Shown here: positions 22,166 through 33,028 of the stretch, piece by piece
Position numbering within the stretch: position 1 is the first letter of the stretch
Layout: each line of letters begins with the position of its first letter
Source of the DNA: Macroventuria anomochaeta
Taxonomy: Eukaryota; Ascomycota; Dothideomycetes; Pleosporales; Didymellaceae
Length of the DNA: 64,000 bases
Assembly: GCF_010093625.1 (NCBI RefSeq)
Contig: NW_022985381.1
Location: 517,478-581,477 of the forward strand
Reading direction: 5' to 3'
Position numbers and translations under genes: made by a program
The notes under the pieces: generated by a model
The model's input: the letters and a program-made list of their open reading frames with translations, nothing else
Database searches by the model: none
Told to the model about the DNA's origin: nothing

Positions 22166-24244
22166 AATATTTCGACCCCGCGGCTCGCTTAATTGTTTCG
22201 TTTCGAACCTGCATTACACGCATAAAGGCATACACGACCTTTATGCGCTACCCTGTCAACCTCACGTCACCGCCTCACGTCACCTCCGCACTTGTACATG
22301 TCAACCTTCTTCATCTCTCTGATACACTACGACAGCGCTTCAGCATACTGGACCTGCATAATACCTGGCGTTATATTGGGCGTTTATACTACCACTTCGA
22401 GGTTACGATACCCTCTTGGGCACGTTTTGTTTGTTATTACATCTTGGCTCGCGAAGTGCTCGCAGCCCACAGCCTGTCGCTATCGCATCTAGTATGCATT
22501 TCGTTGATCTTTGATCCGAAAATTTCTTTAGTTACCACAAATGGTTGGCTGTCTTAACGAAGATTCTCATGATATCCTATAGTATTGGTATTACTTAGTC
22601 TCCAGCGCTGCTCAACATAGACGCGGAATTGCAATCTACTATCTCACCATCTGAAACTCGTCCCAACTGCAATATTAACGATTACCGTGCTACATCAACT
22701 TCTTCGTCATCATGATCCTGCACGTCAACCTGTTCTGCAGAACAACTCACCAACCATGATGCCAGTCTGGTACATACGTACATCACCACTCTACATCACG
22801 CAGCTACACTTGATCTAATATGGATTGACATAACAGGTCGGAAATTCCTCCCTTTTGCGACCCACTTGCTCAAGCACAGCTCCGCAACCAGCCTCCCTCG
22901 AGTCCACATCACGCCTCACAAACCCACACATTTCCTTATTGACTCCACGCGCCCACAGAAGGAATCCTGAGTCCACAGAATCACTTCCGACAATTGACGC
23001 GACCATCGTGCAGGGTCTTGGGCTGCAGGGAAGACGTGGACATGTCAGGGAAGGAAGGAAGGCAAGGGTCCTTGGAATGGTGGGGTTGCCGTTATCATCC
23101 ACCGTGTCGGCAAAACGGGCAAGACCCTGGGAGGACGCACGAGGAGTTGAAACATTTCGATATCACGCTGCATTATGATTCTCGTCCACAAACAAGCAAA
23201 TTTTTAACGTGCAGTCTGCGCTCCATGATAATGTTCTCTGCGCATGCTTTCTGTGAAGCGGACCACGTGTTCCCCGGACGATGCAAAAGTAATATGGCAG
23301 TTGAACTCTTGCGGCTCATTCAACCGGTCTTCCCAGCTTGATCCCCGTACAGTGCCGCCGTTAATGAACCTTCATATCGCACCATCCTCCAGATACCCGC
23401 CACGGCGCGATCTCGCGATCTCGGTGGTATATCAAACACTTTTAGCTGTTGCTTGAGTCATGCATGCGCTTTTGCGTTTTTCCGTAGCATGTGCTTCCGC
23501 TGGTTGTGATGCGCGTCACAATCTGAAGGAGGGCCAATTTCGAGGGGGTATATGTGAAACAAGCCACGATATGAGTGTGTGGTAGCGAGGGAACGTGCGA
23601 GAAGAAAGGCATGGAATGCGCGACTCGGGATATATGCTTGCGAAGTGAGATTAGGATGGGATTGCGATTGTGTCAAGGTGTTGGAAATGAGATGCAGGGC
23701 GAGCAGGGTGAAATGTGACGGTCACATAAATCCGTGTTTATGTGAATCTTTGAAGTATTCGAGGACGACGTACACGAGTGCAAGATAATCAAAATGTGTA
23801 TATGTGCGGTGCGAAAGGAGTTTACCGTCATATGTACCAGTTTGCTGGAACCACCACGTTACGTCGAATCTCACTCAACTCGGTAGTTACCAAGAAGGTT
23901 TGTGATTGCGAACGTTGAAATGAGGATAGACTATAGAATACGATACACCCCGTATTGCCTACGCTGCGGACCCTGCAACTTACCATCATGTAAAATAGTG
24001 GTGTAGTTGGTCGGTTGTGCTGGGCTCTCATACCTACAAGAAACTCGGTAACAAGGAGCTGGACTGGCGGTCTCTACGTTGCGACATTGGCGGTTGGAGC
24101 ACACAAGAGCTTGTTGAGATAAGGTGGTGTGCTCTTTCTGCAGTCTGGACGCAGTCACTCCAGTAAGGGATACAGGCGAGACACGTAGAGTAATTCCTGG
24201 AGGTTGTCGTTGATGATCTCTTGATCCAGTTTCTCATGAGTACG
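22166..24244. other. Intergenic interval without recognisable genes
   Basis: The 3' flank of the Ser/Pro-rich gene followed by sequence with only short frames on both strands. Nothing resembling a domain or repeat array was seen. Confidence 0.5.
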
Positions 24245-24258
24245 AGAGCTGGGGTGGC

Positions 24259-25858
24259 TCAAGTCAGGTTCCTCATGTAGATCTTAAGGCTCATCCCAAG
24301 ATTTACCACGAACTGCCACTGCGTGTTGCCCCGAAAGAAGCGACACCAGATATTCAAGACGGCGAGACCTAGGGCGAAAGGTTCATCCAGCACAGTAAGT
24401 GCACCGTCAATTCCCTCTGTCTCCTTGAAATCTCCCACGGCGTATACCTCTTTGATGATGCACCGCACCCAATGGAGAATGCAATGTTTTGACCCTATGT
24501 CTCCTCAGTAATAATTCGTTGATACAGAAAGTCTTACGAGTTAACAAGCTCTCTTGTAGTTGGTTTGGGGGTAAACAGAGCCACTTGCCTAAGAAGATGG
24601 CGCACTCAAAGCTAGAAATAGCATGCTGAACACTTCAAAAGAAGGCTTGACTCCTGACTACTCTGCCGATTTCAAGTCTTACAGGAATCTCAATGCGTGT
24701 ATAGAGTATAGCAGAGCTGAGAGAAGGTTGTCGTTGCGCTCGATGTCTGGTAGTTGCGCAAGACCAGCAGCTATGACGTCCAAGAGCGGAGTGCGCGACT
24801 AACAGTCTGCAGCTCAGATGTCGATATCTTGGTAGAAAGGGTCATCAAAAAAGACAACTCACGTACAACGTGAATACGTAGTAGTAAGGCGTGGAGAAGG
24901 GTGTAGTTGCCGATAGGACTTGGGATACGCTGGACGGTCTCGGTAACTGTTAGGCTCTGAAGCAAAACGGAAAGCGCTTCCTAAAGTGGCATCTGATCTT
25001 CTTTGTTTGTCTCGTCGCAGAGCCGGCCATTGTGCAGCACTTATGGCTTGCCATTGTGGTGTGCAGCAAGGTAACCTCAAGTTAGCTCGCTGCTCATAGG
25101 AGAGGGCGAACAATGTAAGCAATGCTGTGTACGTTGATATAGCAGAAAGCTACGAGCTTCGTGCGCCGAGCAGGTTCTAGCTGGACCAATTGATCACACA
25201 TTGCAGACCTGGAGGTAGATCCGGTGTTAATGTCCTTAGGTTCAGGTAGATGGCTTTCTTCCGGTTCGTGAGAGTGTCTCCTGAATTCTTGATGCTGGTG
25301 CTGTTGCGGAGTTTGCTGTTCCCCAGCTTGCAACCAGTCAAATCCAAACTCGGGTGACCACTGCGCTGAAAGCCCCACGCCATCAATGAAGTTCACGAAG
25401 TCGCGGAAATCCTGAAGGCCTTCTTCATGGTAAGCTTGAGGTTAGTCTCCTGCTCGATTGATTAGCTATAAATGTTATTTGTGATCAGGAATCTCTCGTT
25501 GCTTGTCATTCACCTCGGTGGATAAGAGGAATCTGAGCATGATGCAAATTGGGCGCAGGAGTAGGATACTCCATTCGAGGCTCGTGCGGCAGGTGAGATC
25601 CATTCTCAAGTTTTGAGTGGTTGTTGCTTGTCACTCCATTGAAGGCAAGTTGTGGTGAGTGCGTTGGGTCTTGCCGTTGCGTGTTGTGAGTGGCCCTGCT
25701 CTCTGAGGAAGGTATCGATGTTATCGTGGCAGTCTCGCTGTCATGCTGTGAAATACGCCAACGCCGCGTGAGGAGATCACGACGCGTGAAAGCTGATCCA
25801 CAATACCACTTGTAGGGCTTATCTCCAGTATCTGAAGAACTGATCAATCAGTCATCAC
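24259..25858 (-). pseudogene. Degenerate C2H2 fungal transcription factor
   Basis: On the minus strand, a splice-acceptor-like CAG at about 25842 precedes a zinc-finger segment KPYKWYCGSAFTRRD, continued by LLTRRWRISQH. Related fungal factors read C-x-CGxAFTRRDLLxRH; here the first Cys is Trp and the first His is Arg, so two zinc ligands are gone. A plausible intron (25435-25513, GTGAAT...AAG) joins HRA to YHEEGLQDFRDF, then VNFIDGVGLSAQWSPEF, a segment usual in C2H2/fungal_trans factors. Further on (24771-24965) IGNYTLLHALLLRIHVVREL also fits the fungal_trans region but lies in another frame. The last open stretch (24259-24468) may be its C-terminus. The 5' exons are missing, and a MITE-like element lies 30 bases upstream. 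Heavily spliced but alive is the alternative. Confidence 0.62.
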
Positions 25859-25886
25859 TAGACTGTCAAGATGTAAAGGGCGGCAT

Positions 25887-26071
25887 CATCTGAAGGAACA
25901 TTTCGCATGTTCGGCGGACCCTCTTGAGTAGCGAGGCTAGATACAAGACCGGATTTATGTGAAGGACTCAGTATTGATTTACAGGCCATTTGCAACCTGA
26001 TAAAATCTCTGAAGACTACAATGACTCCTGCCTACTGGGTCCGCCGAATAGACAAAATGTTCCTCCAGATG
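25887..26071. mobile_element. Second MITE-like element (185 bp, 34-bp inverted ends)
   Basis: The terminal inverted repeats are at 25887-25920 and 26038-26071: 29 of 34 bases match, starting CATCTG(A/G)AGGAACATTT and ending TTCGGCGGACC. There is no coding capacity. Its sequence is unrelated to the element at 15649. It sits directly against copy 2 of that element and just upstream of the decayed transcription-factor remnant. A target duplication could not be assigned. Confidence 0.75.
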
Positions 26072-26074
26072 AAA

Positions 26075-26343
26075 TCGTTTGCGAGATTTACAGACCCTCC
26101 TGAATTTTGGCACAGTGACTGTGTGTACCACAGTATAGCATGCAGGGCACATACGTGAGTGGTTAATTGTCTTGATGTCCTAAAGTATCCCACGTTCAGC
26201 CCTGCGTCCTGTCACCCAGACTGTCACCCATCCTATCAGCCAGTCTGAGCTAGCCACTCGGAAGCTCTTGCCCACCTGTGACGTATGCTTAATGATATTG
26301 AGCCAAAATTCAGGGGGTTCGTACATTTTTCAAGGCACCGATA
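26075..26343 (+). mobile_element. MITE-like element, copy 2
   Basis: About 90% identical by eye to 15649-15928, same orientation. The right-end inverted repeat is intact (AATTCAGGGGGTTCGTACA region), the left one carries several changes (CAGACCCTCC for CGGACCCCC). It has two instead of three copies of the internal 15-bp unit. Confidence 0.82.
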
Positions 26344-26799
26344 GTGCTGCTTAACTTTGTAAAGTGGAGTCGAACTCCTCTGGCCAACGTACGTGTGCGG
26401 AGGTGGTGTGCCAGGTGTTCTGTGCGCTTGAAACTCCGAGAGCAGTGATTGCATACATGAGAGTGTCTGTGCATGTGGTCCTTCGTCGTTGGAGCATGTT
26501 GTTTTGGAGTTGGAGCTGAGGTTTGGCAGGGGTCTTAGCTTCGAACTTCAACCTGTACGGCACTTACCCTCGGTTGAATGACCAATCAGCATGGCCATGT
26601 AGAGAGCGCTTAATCCAAATCTGCACCCTGAGATAACGGCTCGTCACTGCTCCAGCATGCAAGGGTCTGAGCTAGCGGAAACCACATTGCTATCAAACGT
26701 CATACCAATCAAAATAGATGCCGAAGCTTCCTGTGATACCTTCGCAACCGTCGACGGCTGCTTTGGAGTTATTCCGGGCACTTACCTGACCCTGCAACT
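26344..26799. other. Region between MITE copy 2 and the SDR gene
   Basis: About 450 bases with no gene seen. It presumably contains the SDR promoter. Confidence 0.5.
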
Positions 26800-27706
26800 A
26801 TGGCATCAATTCTGAGGAAATTACCTGGTGTCGCCATCATCACTGGTGCCGGTGGAATAGGCAGTTTACCCTTAAGTCCTTATACAGAAATCTTCATACT
26901 GACAGCCATATAGGCATTGGTGCTGCGGTCGCGAAAGGCTTCGCAAGGTCCGGCTGCACCAGAATCGCTATTACGGACATCAACCCCGACACCCTAAAGC
27001 AGACCAAAGATGCCATCATGTCAATCAATTCAACGATAAAAGTCTTGGACCAAGCGGGAGACATAGCAGATGAAAGCTTTGTAGACTCTTTTACCGATGA
27101 GGTCACTTCGAAATTCACGAGACTCGATTACGCAATAAACTGCGCCGGAGTTCTTGGAGGCAAGCCAGTAAAAGCAGTCGAGATGACAATGGACACATTC
27201 GATCGACTGAACAACATTAACTACAGAGGGTCATGGTTGAGCTCACGAGCTCAACTTCGAAACATGCTGAAGCAAAAGCCGTTATCGGAGCAGCCATGGC
27301 AAAGAGGCGCAATCGTCAACATTGCGAGTCAACTAGGCATTGTAGCAAGGCCAGGTGCAGGCATGTTATTCCCTCACACGTTTGCATCCCATACTGACGC
27401 GCCATCGTAGCTGCATATTGCGCATCCAAGTCTGCCATTATCAACATGACACGTGCAAATGCTATCGACTACTCAGACAATGGGATCAGAGTGAATTGCA
27501 TCTGCCCGGGTGTCATTGAGACTCCCATGACAACGACGTCTCCTGAGATGGTTGAAGCACTAAAGCCAGCTATCAACATAGCCCCAATGAAACGGATGGG
27601 CACACCAGACGAGGTAGCGAACGCAGTGCTGTTCCTGTGCTCAACACAGGCATCGTTCATTCAAGGACATGCACTAGTGGTAGACGGAGGTTATACAATC
27701 AATTGA
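26800..27706 (+). CDS. Short-chain dehydrogenase/reductase, three exons
   Basis: A classical SDR oxidoreductase using NAD(P)H; the substrate is unknown. The model is join(26800..26863,26914..27354,27411..27706), 266 residues. The N-terminal strand GVAIITGAGG and IGAAVAKGFA form the nucleotide-binding motif, followed by the NCAGV (NAG-type) motif, the catalytic Ser in IVNIASQLG, and Tyr/Lys in AYCASKSA (YxxxK). The C-terminus ends VVDGGYTIN, usual for FabG-like fungal SDRs. The first intron could instead start three bases earlier with a GC donor (26861), giving GIGIGAA rather than GIGSIGAA. The second has a weak GTGCAG donor. It appears intact although its neighbours are broken, and sits between a dead regulator and amidase and ADH remnants, so it was probably part of the same catabolic block. 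Confidence 0.88.
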
Positions 27707-27827
27707 TCGGCGCTTCGAATCGAAGTATGAGTGTTACATCAATGTTGAAGAGAGGTTCACGATCTCAGAATTGCCAACTTCAGGAGAATGGATGGGTCTG
27801 TATCGCGTTTTGGTCTACACACCAAGC

Positions 27828-28235
27828 TCATTCAATACATCTATAACTTGGAGGCACCAGTACATTCTGGGCGTCATCGCCACCCATTTTCTTCCAGTCG
27901 TTAGCAGACTCCCATGCGAAGCCCGCGTCGAGAATCTTCTGTTCCTGCCACAGGTCTCCGACCAGCTGCATTCCTACGGGCAGCATGATGTTTGCGTCTT
28001 CTTTCGCCGAAGCTATAGTCTACCTAGCAAAGATAGTATTACGTACCTGCATCCATTCGTAGAGTTGTTGTGCGAAGTGGGTCTTCATCTCCAACCGCAC
28101 CGATCTTGGGAACTCTGGAAAAGACTTCAACTGACTCCAATGGATTCCCGGAACACTAGCCCATCGCGTCAATGAAGCTTTGTAGGCACCACTCATGTTA
28201 AGAAGAAAGCCGGCTAAAAGCTGGTATCCTCCAAA
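27828..28235 (-). pseudogene. Amidase-family C-terminal remnant
   Basis: The minus strand reads MSGAYKASLTRWASVPG, then FPEFPRSVRLEMKTHFAQQ, LYEWMQ, then, after a short gap, ASAKEDANIMLPVGMQ, LVGDLWQEQKILDAG and FAWESANDWKKM, ending at TGA 27828. The LPVGMQLVG...AWE.ANDWK pattern is that of the C-terminus of fungal amidase-signature enzymes. The two blocks are separated by GTACGT...AGGTAG of only 27 bases, too short to be spliced and carrying an in-frame TAG. No N-terminal part with the amidase Ser-Ser-Lys region is found upstream. I read it as a truncated relic. The family assignment rests on the last 60 residues. Confidence 0.55.
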
Positions 28236-28339
28236 TCATGGGAGGTAGTCAAGTCATGCCTGCTGTCATTTTGTCAATTGATATGTAGATAACAGACTAC
28301 AAGTGGTTTTACTTACCTTCTAGGACAGCTAAAATCACT

Positions 28340-29328
28340 CTAAAGGTCTCCCAGGCTCGACTCAGAGAAGGACTGGTAGCTGCAGCGTCCGAGCTTTTCT
28401 GTGATATGAGAGTGCACTTCGGTCGGTGTGTCCGTCCTGCTGAAGTCTATCGTGCTACTTATATGGCTATTCTGCCTTTCATTGACTTGTGCAAATACCT
28501 GTCGACAAGGCTCTGCATCGCTGGCCATGGAGTCAACCACGAGATCCGGCTTCAGGTGGTCGACAACATCCAGAGCTAGTTGTCGACTTTCTTCCCGATT
28601 ATCGATGGCTACGGCGCGGAAACCCACTTCCTTGGCGAATTGTACTATGAGGTGGCCGATACCTCCAACACCTACGATAGCAATCGCTTCGCCACTTTTG
28701 ACGTCTGGTCTCAACTTTTGTAATGCGCCCAAGGCAGTCGCCTTGACACAGTCAGCATCGAGACTCATGTTGCCAGGTGTTCCACGTACTCCAGCGCACA
28801 CCAGAGGTGCTCCTTGTTCAAATGAGACCCCTTCAGGCAAATGGATGGTGGTCTCAGGATCGGCTAACATGTAATCAGCGAAGGCACTATCATGCTTGAA
28901 GCCAACCATCTGCCTTCTCTCGCAGAATCGAGGATCGATGCGTGTGCGTGACGACCTCTTCATGTGCTGTTGGCACCCTATACATTGCCGACACGCATTT
29001 TTGAAGTTCAAAACCCAGACAGGATCGCCAAACTTCCAGCTGCCATGAACTTGAGCGCCAACTTGCAAAATTTTGTCTGCTAGTTCGGGAGATGGAATCA
29101 TTGGCAGGCTTGCTGGGAATTTGATCTTGCAGGACCTGCAGATCCGAATGACAAAATCCAGCAGCATGCACCTGAACAAGAAGATCATGCTCATCACACG
29201 TAGGTATTGGTCTCTCACAGAGCTGATACAGCTTATCGAACTGCATTCAAGGCCAACAATGCCTTCCTTTTACATCGATGACGTCACATTACCTCTAGAA
29301 TCTGCGCAGCCTTCATGTGTCCGGCCAT
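28340..29328 (-). pseudogene. Zinc-type alcohol dehydrogenase, frameshifted and truncated
   Basis: The start is well preserved: a 12-codon exon (MAGHMKAAQILE, 29293-29328), a 52-bp intron (GTAATG...CAG), then RPIPTCDEHDLLVQVHAAG and FCHSDLQVLQDQIPSK. An extra C in a run at about 29105-29109 shifts the frame before LPMIPSPE. The rest continues in the new frame: ACRQCIGC (structural-zinc Cys cluster, partly scrambled), FADYMLADPE, PLVCAG, a 48-bp intron (28742-28789, GTACGT...AAG), KSGEAIAIVGVGGIGHL (cofactor motif) and KPDLVVDSM. After about 28460 the family similarity fades, and roughly the last 100 residues expected are missing. The usual GHE segment reads SPE. I infer loss of function; the family is medium-chain dehydrogenase, propanol-preferring type. 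Confidence 0.8.
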
Positions 29329-29737
29329 GATGATCGACAATATGAGTGAGACCATGTGCTCAAAGATTGCGACGACGCCATCTTGGATAAAATGCCTGCT
29401 CCTGTTAGCTGCTCATGAGGTGATGTTAGCGTGCAAGGCTGAACTCGGCCGTTCTGTCAGTTGGAGTAGGTTGGGATAGAAAGATAGCGCTAGCGCTACC
29501 GGTAGCGCTAATTGTGGAGGTACCACCGAACCCTAGCCCATGATGACACCTCTCCAAGCCTCTGTTGGCTTCAACTGATTTCAAAGACAAACTTCCCCGC
29601 AACGGCTGGAGAACATCGTAATAAGAGCGTAACGTGCCGTCCTAGTCATCTGAATTAACATTCACCATAACTCCCGCGTCCCAAAGTACCCCTTGTACCC
29701 AAAACATACTTCCTGTGCATCATCTCGGAACATCACA
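29329..29737. promoter_or_regulatory. Divergent upstream region of the ADH remnant and the deacetylase gene, with a 20-bp palindrome
   Basis: A 409-bp region between two divergently oriented start codons. At 29491-29510 there is a perfect 20-bp palindrome with half-site TAGCGCTACC, preceded by a further AGCGC. Such dyads often bind dimeric zinc-cluster regulators. Its role here is inferred from position only. Confidence 0.5.
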
Positions 29738-30933
29738 ATGGGCAAGAAGCGCGTTCTCATTTCCTACGGTGTGGATGTTGATGCTGTCGCGGGGTGGTTG
29801 GGATCATATGGCGGCGAAGATAGTACCAGCGACATCAGTCGAGGAATATTTACCGGTACTGTAGGCACGCAGCGTCTCTTGAAGATGTTCAAGAAGGTAT
29901 GCAAAATATGTTGGATGTTTCCTAGAAACGACACCTGACTCGAGCCAATACAATATAAAGGTATTTGAGATATCTTGGATGCTTCTTGGATACGAAACCT
30001 AACTCGATCAGACGACTTGGTTCATTCCAGGCCACAGTTTGGAGATGTTTCCCAAAGACATGGCAGCAGTGCGCGACGCTGGTCACGAAATCGGTTTGCA
30101 TGGGTACAGCCATGAGAATGCAGTTGACATGACAATCGAGCAGCAACGAGACGTCCTTGACAAGACATATCGCATGCTGACCGACTTCGTTGGGACACCG
30201 CCTAGAGGTAGTGTTGCACCATGGTAAGTAAGCGCGATTGAAAGCCTTCGATATAAAACTCAAGATCGTACAGGTGGGAAACCAGCCGTGAAGGTGCCGA
30301 GTTGTTGCTGTCATATGGTATCGAATATGACCACAGCATGAGCCATCACGACTGCCAGGCTTATTACCTGAGGACTGATGACTCCTGGACCAAGATCGGC
30401 TACAACAAGCAAGCGAAAGAATGGATGAAGCCTCTGGTCAAGGGCCAAGACACAGGTCTGGTCGAAATACCTGCGAACTGGTACCTGGATGATCTACCAC
30501 CTCACATGTTCATAAAGGGTTCACCCAACAGCCATGGTTTTGTCAATGCACGAGACACCGAAGACCTGTGGCGTGACCATTTTGACTACTTCTACAGGGA
30601 GCACGACGAATTTATCTTCGTAAGGCTTTGAATGCATATCGCGAGCAGCTTTACACCTGCTAAGAACTGTTTATAGCCGATCACTATCCATCCAGATGCT
30701 TCTGGCAGACCGCATCTACTATTGACGCACGAAAGGTAAGCATTGATCTGTTCTTTGAAAGATCACAAGCCTAACCATATTGCAGACTGGTCGAGCACTT
30801 CATGAAGCACGAAGGCGTGGAATTCGTCACGATGGAGGAGATTGCAGACGAATTCAAGAAGAAGAAAGTACCCCCTGAGGGAGCTCTGATGCCGGCCGAA
30901 GCAGGACTAAAGCTGAAGGAAAAGCCCTTGTAG
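29738..30933 (+). CDS. Polysaccharide deacetylase (NodB-like) family protein, five exons
   Basis: A carbohydrate-esterase-4-fold hydrolase acting on N-acetyl or cyclic amide bonds. The model is join(29738..29896,30012..30223,30274..30619,30677..30735,30786..30933), 307 residues, no signal peptide, so probably cytosolic. Visible are ISYGVDVDAVAGW (first metal Asp region), TTWFIPGHSLEMFP, HEIGLHGYSHEN (the H-x3-H metal ligands), SYGIEYDHSM and ITIHPDASGRPHLL (late His motif). This intracellular group is close to bacterial imidase/PuuE-like proteins, so a cyclic imide or ureide substrate is as likely as chitin. All junctions keep frame. The first intron (115 bp) holds a tandem duplication, and splicing there leaves about four fewer residues than relatives between MFKK and TTWF. 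Confidence 0.88.
29891..30014 (+). repeat. Tandem duplication inside intron 1 of the deacetylase gene
   Basis: The block AAGGTATGCAAAATATG...CCTGACTCGA is followed by a diverged copy AAGGTATTTGAGATATC...CCTAACTCGA (about 60-67 bp apart). Both copies carry a GTATNN donor-like start and a branch-like CTGACTC/CTAACTC. Confidence 0.75.
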
Positions 30934-31531
30934 AGTCAAATGAGACACAACTGTCTCTACAGTAAACTTGACATGCCCAGACTTTGTGACAGTAGGCGAT
31001 GGATGCTCTCGACTTGCCCGAGGTGGTTACTTCGGCATACTTGCCGGGTTCATGCGTAGTAGGTCTAATACCAAATGTTCCAGCCACAGCATAACATGTG
31101 CATGAGTGACGATAGTTCTGCGCATATTCACGATGAAGCGTTGTATCGTAACCAAGATACCGAGATGCAAGTCTGATATCGCTGACCGGAAGCCCCTACC
31201 AGATCGGCAATTTTCCTTACCACGTTCCTCGCTTCATGGACCGGGGTATCCGTCGGAGCGACTTCAAACTTGACTCCTGCCCGCATTGGAGCAGTGCCCC
31301 GCGACTCACAAGGCCGTATCTCGCCACTATCTACTCTAATACAGTGGGTCGGTGGATCTCAACTCACACTCCCCAGATTCCCAGTGCGCGCGTGCTATCA
31401 GGGCGTGGGCCGTATCTGCGTTGTACCAATGTAGCGGATATATAGTTCCATCTACGAGACCTCGAGAATTGATCATCATTCACCATTGTCATGTGGCCAA
31501 TTGTTTCTTCCTCGGCTTGTACATACCCATC
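30934..31531. other. Region between the deacetylase gene and the transporter remnant
   Basis: About 600 bases that presumably contain the old transporter promoter. No gene or repeat seen. Confidence 0.5.
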
Positions 31532-33028
31532 ATGTCGAACGAGAAGCATGAGGACACTATCGAGCCTGCCCAGAGCAGCACCGACAGCATCAACATAGGC
31601 AAAGCAGACCTGGAAGATGGTGAAGTCTCCAGGACAGGAGAGGGTTTCGTCAATTTTCGAACAGTTTCGTGGATTCACACCTCGGTGATCTTCTTGAAGC
31701 ATGAGTACAGCTGCGCTCCGAAACCCTTCCACAACGTTGATAGAACGGGTGTGCAGTTGTCTTCGCGACCAGCGTCCTCACCATTCCATCGGCCATGTTC
31801 ACGCTTGGTGCCCTTCCGGATGCCATCAATATGCTTGGCTGGCAGTTCCCAAACACCTAGTGCGCCCTCGTCCAAGGACAATCCAAAGCCAACAACTCTG
31901 GCTGCCACAGTATCGCTAATATGGGCCAACTTGTTGGCGGACGAGACGTGAAGGAGATCGCTGGAATTCTCTTCCTGGTCGCTTTTATCAGTGTCGGAGC
32001 ATCCGGCATGGTTGGGTGTCCACTGCGCCCAACGCTCTGTCAAACCATTCTCTCTGCACGAACTACTTCTCCACCATTGCGGCCCTCATGATTGGCTTGT
32101 GTGCGAGTGTTCAGAGGTTGAAAAGCTTACATGGATCACATGGGTTGTATTTGCTTCAGTCTTCATTGCCATGTTCATCGTTGTGTTAGTTCCTCGATTT
32201 CAAAACCCTGACTTTCTGCTGACATGACCAGTGTCGGAGTGACCACACTCGGCCGCACAGCTGCGGCGCCTCAGTCCAGAGACTACGAATTCGGATACCA
32301 CATTATCGCCAGCCCGACATTTGCAGCTGGAATTACCGCAGTTTCCACAATATTTTGCTCTAGTGCTGGAACATCAGCCTTTGTGCCAGTCATGTCCGAG
32401 ATGAGGAACTCCAAGGAGTACTCAAAAGGCAGTAAGCTGGTGCATGGGCATTGGTACAGCCGCATACCTTTCCTTCAGTCTTGTATTTTACAAATATTGC
32501 GGACAGTGGGTCGCATCCCCTTCGCTCGGCAGTACTGTTCCAATGGTCAAGCAGATTGTGTATGGCATAGGACTCGTCGGTCTTTGCGTTAGTGGCGCAC
32601 TCTACGTCCATGTCAGCGCGGAGTACGTCTTCGTAAGGATACTTCGAAAGTCGAAGCATCTGCAGGCCAACACCGCCATCCACTGGGGGACATGGTTTGG
32701 ATTTGTAACTGGTATAGGCATCACTAGCTTCTTGATCGCGTCGGGAGTGCCGATCTTCAACTACCTGCTCTCTTTGGCGGGCAGTATTGCGTTCGCTCCT
32801 TTGGCGTTGGGTTTGCCTGGCTGGCTGTGGATCTATGATCACGCCGACTACTGGCGCGGTAACCTCTGGAGGAAGACCTTGTATGGGGTGCATATCATAC
32901 TGATCCTCATCTCGGCGTTCTTGACTATTGGTGGAACGTACGGAGTCATGGTGCAGATCATGGACGCGTACAAAGATGGGTCCATTGACTCGGCTTTCTC
33001 CTGTGCGGACAATAGTAACTCGTCCTGA
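31532..33028 (+). pseudogene. Amino-acid transporter (AAAP/Mtr-like), disrupted
   Basis: Family sequence can be followed from ATG 31532 (MSNEKHEDTIEPAQSS) to TGA 33026: VNFRTVSWIHTSVIFLK, LTIPSAMFTLGALPDAINM, NNSGCHSIANMGQLVGG, FSTIAALMIGLCASVQ, an intron (32185-32231), then VGVTTLGRTAAAPQS, FAAGITAVSTIFCSSAG, SFSLVFYKYCGQWVASPS, NYLLSLAGSIAFAPLALG. This matches fungal neutral amino-acid permeases with about 10-11 membrane helices. The breaks are TAG at 31858 (a Tyr position), frameshifts near 32015, 32125 and 32427, and an unclear junction near 31700. The last about 190 codons are undamaged. With several independent lesions I call it a pseudogene of a proton-coupled amino-acid importer. Confidence 0.85.
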
